Below are positions 16,846-25,367 of a DNA stretch of 64,000 nt, one piece after another; the stretch's first letter is position 1; the number at the start of each line of letters is the position of its first letter. The stretch is taken from contig NZ_BAAAFX010000013.1 of the NCBI RefSeq assembly GCF_039523755.1, forward strand, positions 1 to 64,000, in the 5' to 3' direction. Made by a program: the position numbers and the translations under genes. The notes under the pieces are model-generated. The model ran no database searches, had not been told where the DNA came from, and saw nothing but the letters and a program-made list of their open reading frames with translations. The stretch comes from Tatumella terrea (GTDB taxonomy: Bacteria; Pseudomonadota; Gammaproteobacteria; Enterobacterales; Enterobacteriaceae).

Positions 16846-17703
16846 ATGCCATACTCTGAGCCGGTATTACTCGGTATTTACGAAAAAGCCTTACCTCCTG
16901 ATAACAGCTGGCCACAACGTCTGGCACTGGCCGCCGAACTGGGCTTCGGCTTCGTCGAGATGTCGATAGACGAAACAGATCTGCGACTGGCCCGGCTGAC
17001 ATGGAGTGATAAACAGAGACTGGAGCTGGTTCAGGCGGTTATCACAACCGGTGTCCGTATCCCGTCACTCTGCCTGAGTGCTCACCGGCGTTTTCCGTTG
17101 GGCAGCGAAGATCAGGATATTCGCCGCAGGGGATTGCTGATTATGGAACAGGCTATCCGGCTGGCGCAGGATCTCGGGATACGGGTTATTCAGCTTGCAG
17201 GTTACGACGTATATTACCCGCAGGGAAATCCCCGAACGCGGCAGCTTTTTCGCGAGGGTCTGGTACAGGCCGTCGCGATGGCCAGTAAGGCCCAGGTCAC
17301 ACTGGCGATGGAAATCATGGACACCGGGCTTATCAACTCCGTCAGTAAGGCCCTGGGTTACAGCCATTATCTCAATAATCCCTGGTTTCAGCTTTATCCC
17401 GACATTGGCAATCTTTCCGCCTGGGATAATGATGTCGAAATGGAACTGCTGGCCGGTGCCGGACACATTGTCGGCGTCCATGTTAAAGACACCCGGCCCG
17501 GAGAGTTTAAAAATGTGCCGTTCGGTGAAGGCGTAGTGGATTTTGAAGGCTGTTTTCGCACACTGCATCAAAGTGGCTATCGGGGGCCATACCTGATTGA
17601 GATGTGGAGCGGCGAGGCAGAAAATTCGCGCCAGCAAGTCGCTGCCGCCCGACGCTGGGTCACCGAAAAAATGCATGTCGCAGGCTTAATCATTGGAGGG
17701 TAA
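16846..17703 (+). CDS. ulaE: UlaE, L-xylulose-5-phosphate 3-epimerase
   Basis: 285 residues, TIM-barrel sugar-phosphate epimerase. It converts L-xylulose-5-phosphate to L-ribulose-5-phosphate. Family motifs are GIYEKALP near the start, PSLCLSAHRRFPLGS, QLAGYDVYYP, MEIMDTGLINSVSKAL and VHVKDTRPGEFKNVPFGEG, with the conserved metal-binding Glu/Asp/His residues in the last three. AAGGA precedes the ATG. The gene ends TAA at 17703, four bases before ulaF, whose ribosome site lies within the ulaE end. Confidence 0.95.
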   Translation: MPYSEPVLLGIYEKALPPDNSWPQRLALAAELGFGFVEMSIDETDLRLARLTWSDKQRLELVQAVITTGVRIPSLCLSAHRRFPLGSEDQDIRRRGLLIMEQAIRLAQDLGIRVIQLAGYDVYYPQGNPRTRQLFREGLVQAVAMASKAQVTLAMEIMDTGLINSVSKALGYSHYLNNPWFQLYPDIGNLSAWDNDVEMELLAGAGHIVGVHVKDTRPGEFKNVPFGEGVVDFEGCFRTLHQSGYRGPYLIEMWSGEAENSRQQVAAARRWVTEKMHVAGLIIGG

Positions 17704-17707
17704 AACG

Positions 17708-18394
17708 ATGCTGACAGAATTAATGCAGCAAGTGTATGAGGCCAATATGCAACTCCCGGCCCATCAGCTGGTGACCTATAGTTGGGGAAATGTCAGTGCC
17801 ATTGACCGGGAAAGCGGACTGATGGTCATCAAGCCCAGCGGCGTTGCCTATGAAAAACTGCGTCCTGCCGATATGGTCCTTGTCGGACCGGACGGTCACT
17901 ATCAGGGACCTCTGCGGCCTTCTTCTGATACGGCAACCCATCTGGCCCTCTACCAGAAATATCCGGAGTTGGGTGGGATCGTGCATACCCACTCTCCCTA
18001 TGCGACTGCATGGGCGCAGGCCAGGCGATCGATTCCTGCCTATGGTACGACCCACGCCGATTATTTTTACGGCGAGATCCCCTGTACCCGCCCGTTAACC
18101 CGACAGGAAGTTGACGGCGATTATGAACTGAATACCGGTCAGGTGATTATCAATACTCTGGAAAATCGCTCTCCCCTGCAGGTTCCGGCCGTTATTGTTG
18201 CTCAGCATGGGCCTTTTTGCTGGGGAACGGATGCGGCTGAAGCCGTGCACAATGCCGTCGTATTGGAGGAAGTCGCGAGGCTCGCCTGGCTGAGTTGTCA
18301 GCTCAGTCAGCAACCCGGGGCGATCCCGCCCTATCTGCAGAATAAACATTTCAACCGTAAGCATGGCAAAAACGCTTACTACGGACAAAAATAA
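17708..18394 (+). CDS. ulaF: UlaF, L-ribulose-5-phosphate 4-epimerase
   Basis: 228 residues, as in E. coli. A class II aldolase-fold enzyme that converts L-ribulose-5-phosphate to D-xylulose-5-phosphate, feeding the pentose phosphate pathway. Zinc and substrate residues are visible in TYSWGNVSAID, IKPSGVAYEKL, SSDTATHLALY, VHTHSPYATAWAQA and QHGPFCWG. GGAGGG precedes the ATG at 17708; an ORF start 15 bases earlier is too close to that site. Last gene of the operon. A GC-rich imperfect hairpin follows at about 18398-18437, without a convincing T-run. Confidence 0.95.
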   Translation: MLTELMQQVYEANMQLPAHQLVTYSWGNVSAIDRESGLMVIKPSGVAYEKLRPADMVLVGPDGHYQGPLRPSSDTATHLALYQKYPELGGIVHTHSPYATAWAQARRSIPAYGTTHADYFYGEIPCTRPLTRQEVDGDYELNTGQVIINTLENRSPLQVPAVIVAQHGPFCWGTDAAEAVHNAVVLEEVARLAWLSCQLSQQPGAIPPYLQNKHFNRKHGKNAYYGQK

Positions 18395-18600
18395 CATAGC
18401 CGGTTACGGGGGTTCTGCGTCCGTGTATCCGGCATTTTCCGCCGCAAAGTTGAGTGTACTCTGTCCGGCGATATTCAGGGGCGGTCCGGATTTCCTACAG
18501 CCTCACCGCGGTCCGCCAGAGAGGAGCCCTGGCCCCTTTGAGGCGGAATCTGTGTTGTACCTGAAGCGTGTTTTTCCGCCCCCCGCCGGAGAAAGCCGTA

Positions 18601-19329
18601 TCAGTGGCTGATGATTTGACTGAGGAAATCCCGCGCTCGTTGTGTTTCCGGCGAGGTGAAAAAGGCTTCACTGCCCGAGTCTTCGATGATCTCGCCACTG
18701 TCCATAAATATGATCCGATCGGCAATTTTTCGGGCAAATCCCAGTTCGTGCGTGACACAGCACATCGTCATGCCTTCTGCTGCCAGTTCGGCCATCACAG
18801 ACAGGACTTCGGCGACCATTTCCGGGTCCAGCGCTGAGGTGGGTTCATCAAACAGCATCACTTTCGGCTCCATCGACAGTGCCCGGGCAATCGCAACCCG
18901 CTGCTGTTGCCCTCCGGATAATTGTGCCGGATATTTATGTTCATGATGTTGCATGCCGACCCGTGTCAGAAGTGCCCGGGCTTTGTCGATGGCTTGTTCA
19001 CGGGAACGCTTGAGGATCCGCATCTGCGGTATCAGCAGATTATCCAGTACCGTCAGATGAGGGAATAATTCAAACGACTGAAATACCATACCGGCACGCT
19101 GACGCAGTGTGGGTAAATGGGTTTTACTGTGACCGCATGAGATACCATCGACAATAATTTCGCCTTTCTGGAATGATTCGAGGGCATTGATACATTTGAT
19201 CAGGGTCGATTTCCCCGAACCTGAAGGACCACAAATGACCACCACTTCACCCTGTTTGATCTCCATCGAACAGTTTTTCAGAACCTGCACCGGACCATAA
19301 TGTTTATCGACATTTTTTACGCTAATCAT
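18601..19329 (-). CDS. polar amino acid-type ABC transporter ATP-binding protein
   Basis: 242 residues of the GlnQ/ArtP class. Walker A GPSGSGKS is at 34-41, the signature LSGGQQQR near 136, Walker B VMLFDEPTSALDP after it, and the H-loop in CCVTHELGFA. It should power the permease encoded at 25368-26117, since no other permease is nearby. It is the last gene of the leftward operon: its ATG overlaps the stop of the M20 gene (ATGA), so it is translationally coupled to an enzyme gene rather than to the transporter genes. Confidence 0.92.
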   Translation of the reverse strand: MISVKNVDKHYGPVQVLKNCSMEIKQGEVVVICGPSGSGKSTLIKCINALESFQKGEIIVDGISCGHSKTHLPTLRQRAGMVFQSFELFPHLTVLDNLLIPQMRILKRSREQAIDKARALLTRVGMQHHEHKYPAQLSGGQQQRVAIARALSMEPKVMLFDEPTSALDPEMVAEVLSVMAELAAEGMTMCCVTHELGFARKIADRIIFMDSGEIIEDSGSEAFFTSPETQRARDFLSQIISH

Positions 19330-20561
19330 GAGTTTTCTCCCCCGAGCAGAACATACAGGCTGTTGGCAACAATGTGTGTGGCATGGCGCAAGTCATCCAG
19401 CGCTATTTTTTCATCAGCCCGGTGACCATTGGCTTCCAGATAGGAATGCGGGCCTGCTCCGTACATGATGGTCGGAATGCCTGCCGCACTATACAGTCGG
19501 GCATCTGTGTAAAGCGGTAACCCGCGTTGCGGGACAGTTTCTCCCAGTCGCTGGCCGGCTTCATGACGGAATATGTCCGCCAGACGCTGGCTATCCCCGG
19601 TCGGGGTAAAAGGCGCCGCCAGTAAAATACGTTCAGCGTCTACCGTGATCCCCTGCTGTTGCCCGAAGGTGGCCAGTAAATCACGCAGTTCCTGTTCGAC
19701 CTGACAAGGATCCTCTTCAGGAATGATCCGTCTGTCGAGGCGCAACACAAAATTATCCGCCACAACATTGGTATTAATCCCGCCGCTGACCAGACCAATG
19801 ACCAGGGTGGGCTGACCGATCCCTTCTACCGCAGAATGTTTAGTGTGCAATGTATCCCGATAGCGATACAGCTCTGTCATCAGGCGGCAACCGGCCTCGA
19901 TAGCATCGTTCCCGGTCTCAGGGAAAGCGGCATGGGCAGATGTCCCCTTCAGGCGAACTTCCAGATGCAGGCAGCCATTATGGGCAGTGACCACAAAATA
20001 GCTAAGGGCAGCACAGACCACATAATCCGGACGTGTGGCACCGCTTTCCAGTAACCAGCCCGGACCGGTATGTCCCCCGGTTTCTTCATCATAAGTGATA
20101 TGCAGCTCAACGGTGCCTTTCAGCGGAGCAGCGCTGTGGATCAAAGACTGTAACGCGAAACTGTAGCTGGCAATATCTGACTTTGACACGGCGGCACCGC
20201 GGCCATACAGCCAGCCATCCTCGATTTCTGCCCCGTAAGGGTCTTTTGTCCAGCCGCCGCCCGGCGGAACCACATCACCATGGGCATTCAGTGCCACGAC
20301 CGGGCCATCGCCGAAACGATGGCGAACAATCAGGTTAGTCGCACTGATCATACCCGCCGCGCGGACGCGCTCTTCAGGGACGGGTAAGACTTCAACGTCC
20401 AGGCCCTGTTCCCGCAGTAATTGTGCGGTCACCCGCGCATGCGGAGTACAATCTCCCGACGGGTTATCTGACGGTGTACGTACCAGCGTTTGCAGCATGG
20501 CAACACTGGCGGGGAAGTGCTCGTCAATCCATGCGGAGATTTGCTGACGGGTCTCTGACAT
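19326..20561 (-). CDS. M20 family amidohydrolase (ArgE/DapE-like), altered metal motifs
   Basis: 411 residues with the M20 layout: NAHGDVVPPG (His94, Asp96), catalytic pair in YDEETGG (Glu159-Glu160), a dimerisation lid (HLEVRLKGTSAHAAFPE) and YTDARLYSAAGIP. M20 enzymes cleave N-acyl, N-carbamoyl or peptide bonds. The usual bridging metal Asp of GRGxxD is Val125 here (GRGAAVSKSD, next Asp at 129), and the usual GEPT motif is replaced by CAALSY near 183-188. Either ligands have moved, as in a subfamily, or metal use differs. The start overlaps the stop of the fusion gene (TAATG) and the stop overlaps the ATPase start. In context a carbamoylase or deacylase role is the best guess. Confidence 0.8.
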   Translation of the reverse strand: MSETRQQISAWIDEHFPASVAMLQTLVRTPSDNPSGDCTPHARVTAQLLREQGLDVEVLPVPEERVRAAGMISATNLIVRHRFGDGPVVALNAHGDVVPPGGGWTKDPYGAEIEDGWLYGRGAAVSKSDIASYSFALQSLIHSAAPLKGTVELHITYDEETGGHTGPGWLLESGATRPDYVVCAALSYFVVTAHNGCLHLEVRLKGTSAHAAFPETGNDAIEAGCRLMTELYRYRDTLHTKHSAVEGIGQPTLVIGLVSGGINTNVVADNFVLRLDRRIIPEEDPCQVEQELRDLLATFGQQQGITVDAERILLAAPFTPTGDSQRLADIFRHEAGQRLGETVPQRGLPLYTDARLYSAAGIPTIMYGAGPHSYLEANGHRADEKIALDDLRHATHIVANSLYVLLGGENS

Positions 20562-23512
20562 TAGGCAAGTTTCCTTGTCGGTGAGTTAAAGCGATTAATA
20601 TGGTAAGGCGCCAGATTGATATCACAGTGTCCGTTAAGGATCTGCTGTGCCAGGCTGTGAGCAACCACCGGTGCCAGTGTGTAGCCGTTAGAGGTCACCG
20701 CATTCCAGAAGCCCGGCACCCCGGGTAAATCGCCGATAATCGGAGCGCCATCGATATTGATATTCATTCCGGCCCAGCTGCGCACCATATGCAGTTGCCG
20801 GAGAGGAGGAAGAACATTTCCGGCAACCCAGAGATTGCCTTCAATACTTTCACGCAGCACCTGATTCATGCGCATTTCCGGGTTGAACCCGGCGCTCCAG
20901 CCACCGCCAATCAGCAGGCTGCCGTGGGCGGTTTGTTTCAGGCTGAGATGCCGGCCGGCATGGGCAATCAGATGGTCAATCAACGGCGGTGCCCGCTCGG
21001 TGACAATCATCTGCAGCGGGGCGCCCCTGACCGGAATGGCGGCTCCCACCATCTCACCTATCTTTCCGGCCCAGGCGCCGGCAGCATTGATCACCTGCCG
21101 CGCAATTATGATGCCGCGGTCGGTGACCACCCGGAAATGTCCGTTGTTCTGCCGTTCAATGGCCCGCACATCGGTACCACGCTGAAAACGGGCTCCCCGG
21201 TCACGTGCCATCCGGTTCACGACATACGTGGCCCGCAGCGGGTTAATTTTCCCTTCCTGAGGACAATATTCAGCTCCAAGCAGATGCGGTGACAGATTCG
21301 GCGACAGGGCAGCCAGCTCTGAGGCATCCAGCAGGCTGACATCCAGACCGTATTGCCGTTCCAGCGCCACTTTTTTCTCCAGAGCCCGCATTTCCTGAGC
21401 CGTCCCGGCCACCATCAGTCCCCCGGTCATTTTGATTTCCAGCGATTCACCGCTCTCTTTTTCCAGCGCCTGCCACAGGGCCACCGATAACGGGCCCAAA
21501 GGCAACGTTTCTGCCGCAGGGCCACCCCCGTGTTGTGCTTTATCGCCAAAATCGAATGACAGTAGCTGCACATGTAAACTGCCGGCATTGGCGCCTGAAG
21601 CCTGCAGGTTGATGTCATCCCGCTCGACTACCATCACGTCGGCCCCTTGCTTTGCCAGATAATAGGCCAGGCAGTTCCCCATGACGCCGCCTCCAATCAC
21701 CAGAATCCCGGCATGCTGCACTTCCCGGGGCGTTGTCTCAACCGGGCGGGCGAGATTCGGCGTAATTGCCGGTTTATGTCCTCCCCATTCCGGTTTCTCG
21801 GCGGTCAGGGCGTTGATTGGCATCGGTCTGACCGGAAGCCTTGGGGCAAAAAAGCTTGCGGTATTGCTTTGCCGTTCAGTCATTTCACTGACCAGCTGCG
21901 CGACCATACCGGCACAGGTGCGCCCCTGGCACAATCCCATGCCGACGCGCAGGTTACGCTTCAGCGCGGCCGGCGTATCCAGCCCGTTGCTGATGGCTTG
22001 TCTGAGCGTTCCCAGAGAGAGGTTTTCACAACGGCAGATAATGGTTTCATCGCTGAGGGTGTGCAGACTGACCGGCGGGGCCTGATAGATTTTCCAAAGT
22101 GCTTTCTGGAATATTTCGGCTTGCTGTAATTTACGCTCGGTCCCGGCACGGTGGGTGATCCGCGAGGGATAACCTAATGCGCTGGCCGCAGTTTGTCCGG
22201 CCAGCGTCCCCCTGGCCTGAGCGACCTGTGCTCCGGCCAGACGTGCGCCATCGCCAATCACAAATACCCCGGGCACACTGCTGGCACCGTTTTTATCGGT
22301 GATAATGGTCGGGGTACTGAAGGGGACCTGACTCAGCTGCTGTTCACAGCCAAGCATACGGGCAAGATCGGTTGACGGGATAAATCCGTGACCGAGGCAC
22401 AGGACATCACAGGTGATCTGTCGCGCTGTTTCAGGCAGTAACTGTCCCTGACGATCTACCGACATGACGGTGACACGTTCCAGTTTCCCGTCGCCATGAG
22501 CTTCGGTAACCATCTCTCCCCAGCGGAAAGGGGTACGATGTTTTTTCAGGATATTCAGATAATGATGCCCTTTAAGTACTAATCCGGGGGCAGTTTTCGC
22601 CAGTGTCAGTATCTGACGTATCTCTCCCGGCCCCGGTTTTCTGGCGCTTTCAAGGACTGCGGTGACCTGTCCGCCAGCCTCCAGTAGTTCGGCAGCAAAC
22701 TGAAGATTCAGCGGACCATTTCCGCTGACCAGGATCTGCCTGCCCGGCATCACCCGGTAAGATTTGGCCAGCGTCTGCCCGGCCCCGGTAGTCATTACCC
22801 CCGGTAATGTCCATCCCGGGAAGGGAACGGGACGTTCATAAGCCCCGGCGGCGATGATCAGTTGTTTCGGACGGATCACCCACGGCTGCCCGTCGATGGT
22901 TGCCGCAATTTCCTGTGGCGAAAATGCGGCCCAGACGGTGGCATTCTGAATAATTTCTGCCCCGGCATTTTTTGCCTCAGCCAGCAGCTTTGCACCGTCA
23001 GCCCATTGGCGGGGAACCTTACCCTGCAACCTATGTGAAGGGGCGAGCGGTTTAAAAAACTGTCCACCGCTTTGCGGACGTTCATCAAGCACCAGCACAC
23101 TGGCACCACAGAGTGCTGCGGATAATGCCGCACTCAATCCGGCGGCCCCGGCCCCCACGACCAGAACATCACATTTTTTCTCAAGCGGCGGCAGAGAGTG
23201 TAGCGGGGGAGGTGAAGGCAATTTACCGGCGGCGACGGGTGAGGTGTAGACCCGCATGCCTGCGGTTACCGGCGTCATACAGCTGCGCTGCGATCCGCAC
23301 CCTTCAATATGAACCACGCACTCATAGCAGGATCCCATACCGCACCACAGCCCGCGTTTTTCCCCGTCACCGGTCTGACGCAATGCAACAATATTCTGCC
23401 GCGCCAGTGCGGCAGCAATGGTTTCTTCAGGGAGTGCCGCTATCGGCTGATCATCCACCCACAGGGTAACTGATCCGGTGCTGGCCTGGATATTTGCTGT
23501 TTTGAGTTCCAT
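20561..23512 (-). CDS. trimodular ferredoxin / pyridine-nucleotide oxidoreductase / amino-acid oxidase fusion
   Basis: 983 residues in one uninterrupted frame. Residues 1-100: [2Fe-2S] ferredoxin-like domain with Cys57, 62, 65 and 78. Residues 113-545: FAD/NAD(P) oxidoreductase (VVGAGAAGLSAAL at 118, SGNGPLNL at 263) ending in a BFD-like iron-sulfur segment with Cys493, 495, 528 and 533. A 55-residue linker follows. Residues 602-983: DAO-family flavoprotein (VIGGGVMGNCLAYYL, SGANAGSLHV, late GAPIIGDLPGVPGF). The three parts correspond to separate subunits of opine oxidases, D-hydroxyproline dehydrogenase and hydrogen cyanide synthase (HcnA, B, C). It probably oxidises an amino or imino acid. 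The ATG at 23512 is chosen because the longer ORF would run into the operator; the ribosome site is weak. Confidence 0.85.
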   Translation of the reverse strand: MELKTANIQASTGSVTLWVDDQPIAALPEETIAAALARQNIVALRQTGDGEKRGLWCGMGSCYECVVHIEGCGSQRSCMTPVTAGMRVYTSPVAAGKLPSPPPLHSLPPLEKKCDVLVVGAGAAGLSAALSAALCGASVLVLDERPQSGGQFFKPLAPSHRLQGKVPRQWADGAKLLAEAKNAGAEIIQNATVWAAFSPQEIAATIDGQPWVIRPKQLIIAAGAYERPVPFPGWTLPGVMTTGAGQTLAKSYRVMPGRQILVSGNGPLNLQFAAELLEAGGQVTAVLESARKPGPGEIRQILTLAKTAPGLVLKGHHYLNILKKHRTPFRWGEMVTEAHGDGKLERVTVMSVDRQGQLLPETARQITCDVLCLGHGFIPSTDLARMLGCEQQLSQVPFSTPTIITDKNGASSVPGVFVIGDGARLAGAQVAQARGTLAGQTAASALGYPSRITHRAGTERKLQQAEIFQKALWKIYQAPPVSLHTLSDETIICRCENLSLGTLRQAISNGLDTPAALKRNLRVGMGLCQGRTCAGMVAQLVSEMTERQSNTASFFAPRLPVRPMPINALTAEKPEWGGHKPAITPNLARPVETTPREVQHAGILVIGGGVMGNCLAYYLAKQGADVMVVERDDINLQASGANAGSLHVQLLSFDFGDKAQHGGGPAAETLPLGPLSVALWQALEKESGESLEIKMTGGLMVAGTAQEMRALEKKVALERQYGLDVSLLDASELAALSPNLSPHLLGAEYCPQEGKINPLRATYVVNRMARDRGARFQRGTDVRAIERQNNGHFRVVTDRGIIIARQVINAAGAWAGKIGEMVGAAIPVRGAPLQMIVTERAPPLIDHLIAHAGRHLSLKQTAHGSLLIGGGWSAGFNPEMRMNQVLRESIEGNLWVAGNVLPPLRQLHMVRSWAGMNINIDGAPIIGDLPGVPGFWNAVTSNGYTLAPVVAHSLAQQILNGHCDINLAPYHINRFNSPTRKLA

Positions 23513-23536
23513 AGCGCTTGTGATCCGTCGGTGCTT

Positions 23537-23575
23537 GTGTATACAGTATGTATACGGTATACATAGCGTATACAT
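23537..23575. promoter_or_regulatory. four-box GTATAC operator array between divergent operons
   Basis: GTATAC occurs at 23539-23544, 23550-23555, 23557-23562 and 23568-23573, giving spacings of 11, 7 and 11 bp. The whole 39-bp block is an imperfect palindrome centred near 23556. It fills the 91-bp gap between the fusion gene and the DapA-like gene, so it should control both operons. Short GTNNAC-type palindromes are typical of FadR-subfamily GntR operators, and such a regulator is encoded at 27579. The pairing is inference. Confidence 0.7.
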
Positions 23576-23603
23576 CAAGCACTTTCTTACTCAGGGAACT
23601 TCA

Positions 23604-24500
23604 ATGACAACGTTGCGTGGCACTTATACGGTTTTAATTACCCCGTTTACTCCGGATGGAAAAGCAATTGACGTGCCAGCTCTGGAGAAACTGGTTAACT
23701 GGCAAATTGAGCAGGGAATTCATGGGCTTATTCCTTTGGGGAGCACCGGCGAATTTTTGTCGATGACGCGGGAAGAGCGGCAACTGGTCACCGAAACGGT
23801 GATCCGCACCACCGCAGGGCGTGTACCGGTGCTGATGGGAACCGGTGCAGAATGGACACCGGAATGCGTGGAGCTGAGTAAGGAAGCAGAGGCGATGGGG
23901 GCCGATGGTGTGATGATCATTCCGCCGTTTTATAGCTGCCCGAACGAAGATGAATTGTTCGCACACTACAAAGCGGTAGGCGAGGCAATTTCTGTTCCTG
24001 TCATGATTTATAACAACCCGGCGACGGCCAATGTTGACCTGTTACCGAAAACGGTAGCACGGTTGTCGCATATCGACACGGTCAGTTATATCAAAGAGTC
24101 CACCCTCGAGGTCACCCGGGTACGCGACATCATCGAATTATGTGGTGACCGGATGAATGTCTTTGCCGGCATTCTCGGATATGAATCCTTCTGGCTCGGG
24201 GCATGTGGCTGGGTCGCCGTTGCCTCTAACTTACTGCCTAATCTGTGCGCCGGGATGTTTGAACAGGCTGTTGATCATCAGAACAAACAACGCGCTTTGG
24301 AAATCTATCACCAAATCCTGCCGGTAGTAAAAGCCGTCGGCGGGCCACATTACGTCGCGGCCAGTAAAGCCGGACTGAATATGATGGGACTGAATGTCGG
24401 ATACCCGCGCGCTCCGCGCCTGCCTCTGTCGGCCGACCTGGAGCAGACCCTCAGACAAGAGCTCAGCACGCTGGATTTACTTAATTCTTTTTCTCACTGA
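23604..24500 (+). CDS. DapA / N-acetylneuraminate lyase family protein
   Basis: 298 residues, class I (Schiff-base) aldolase or dehydratase fold. The pyruvate-type carboxylate loop GSTGE is at 46-50, the catalytic Tyr136 in IYNNP and the Schiff-base Lys164 in SYIKES. Family members make dihydrodipicolinate, cleave sialic or keto-deoxy sugar acids, or deaminate pyrroline-hydroxycarboxylate in hydroxyproline breakdown. The neighbours are catabolic, so a lysine-biosynthesis role is unlikely; lyase or deaminase action on the product of the fusion oxidase is suggested. AGGGA precedes the ATG at 23604; the longer ORF covers the operator and is not used. Confidence 0.87.
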   Translation: MTTLRGTYTVLITPFTPDGKAIDVPALEKLVNWQIEQGIHGLIPLGSTGEFLSMTREERQLVTETVIRTTAGRVPVLMGTGAEWTPECVELSKEAEAMGADGVMIIPPFYSCPNEDELFAHYKAVGEAISVPVMIYNNPATANVDLLPKTVARLSHIDTVSYIKESTLEVTRVRDIIELCGDRMNVFAGILGYESFWLGACGWVAVASNLLPNLCAGMFEQAVDHQNKQRALEIYHQILPVVKAVGGPHYVAASKAGLNMMGLNVGYPRAPRLPLSADLEQTLRQELSTLDLLNSFSH

Positions 24501-24515
24501 TTCCGGAGATACCTG

Positions 24516-25349
24516 ATGAAAACCCGAACTTATTTTCTGCCCGCCCTGACATTGTTATCCGCCGCGGTACTGGCACAACCTGTATTTGCCGCAGAATGTA
24601 CCCCGCCAGAGGGGATCAGGCTGGTTAACAGCGGAGTGCTGGAAATGGCGACTAATCCGACATTACCGCCGTTACAGTATGTTGATGGTGAAGGTCAGCT
24701 GAAAGGGATGCGTATTGAGCTGGGGGAGGACATCGCGAAACGTTTATGTCTGAAGCCGCATTATACCCGGATTGAGTTCTCTGCCATGGTGCCGGGCCTG
24801 AAAGGCGGTCGCTGGGATATGATCAATACCGGAATCTTCTTTACGCCTGAACGGGCCAAACTGATGTCGATGATCCCTTATGAAAGCCAGGCTATCAGCG
24901 TTTCAGCCCGACCGGCGGATGCCGCATCCATTACAAAAATTGAAGACCTGGCCGGAAAAAGTGTCGGGGTGGAAATTGGCGGATTTGAAGAAGCGACGCT
25001 GCGCGAAATCAGCAAAAAGCTGGTGGCTGAACACCTTAAGCCAGTCGATATCCATACGTTCGATAACTTTACGGTCGCCTTCCAGGCACTGCGTGCCGGT
25101 CAGATGAGCGCAGTAGTGACTATCGATGCACTGGCGGCAGATTATCAGCACCGGGGTATGTTCCGACAGGTGATTTCCGGCCTCAACCCGACACCGGTAG
25201 CCATTGCATTTGCCGATCCGAAACTGGCTGATGCTGCGGCAACGGTGCTCAACCAGATGAAAGCCGATGGCAGCCTGACCGCGCTGTTTAAAAAATACGG
25301 CGTATCTATGACCCCGGGAACGTTCAAGGTCCAGGGTCCATCATCATAA
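24516..25349 (+). CDS. amino-acid-type ABC transporter periplasmic binding protein
   Basis: 277 residues, solute-binding protein family 3. A signal peptide covers about 25 residues (cleavage after QPVFA-A). The mature part has LEMATNPTLPPLQYVDGEG, GMRIELGEDIAKRL, the DMINTGIFFTPERAK hinge and a VGVEIGGFEEATL segment, all typical of polar amino acid binders. GGAG lies before the ATG, 15 bp after the DapA-like gene. It should deliver ligand to the permease just downstream. The ligand is unknown but is probably the substrate of the surrounding enzymes. Confidence 0.9.
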   Translation: MKTRTYFLPALTLLSAAVLAQPVFAAECTPPEGIRLVNSGVLEMATNPTLPPLQYVDGEGQLKGMRIELGEDIAKRLCLKPHYTRIEFSAMVPGLKGGRWDMINTGIFFTPERAKLMSMIPYESQAISVSARPADAASITKIEDLAGKSVGVEIGGFEEATLREISKKLVAEHLKPVDIHTFDNFTVAFQALRAGQMSAVVTIDALAADYQHRGMFRQVISGLNPTPVAIAFADPKLADAAATVLNQMKADGSLTALFKKYGVSMTPGTFKVQGPSS

Positions 25350-25367
25350 ATGTGAGGAGCTAACATC

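Noticed and set aside
17065..17676. 203-codon minus-strand ORF inside ulaE
   Set aside because: ulaE is a clear full-length family member on the other strand; the antisense frame has no family features.
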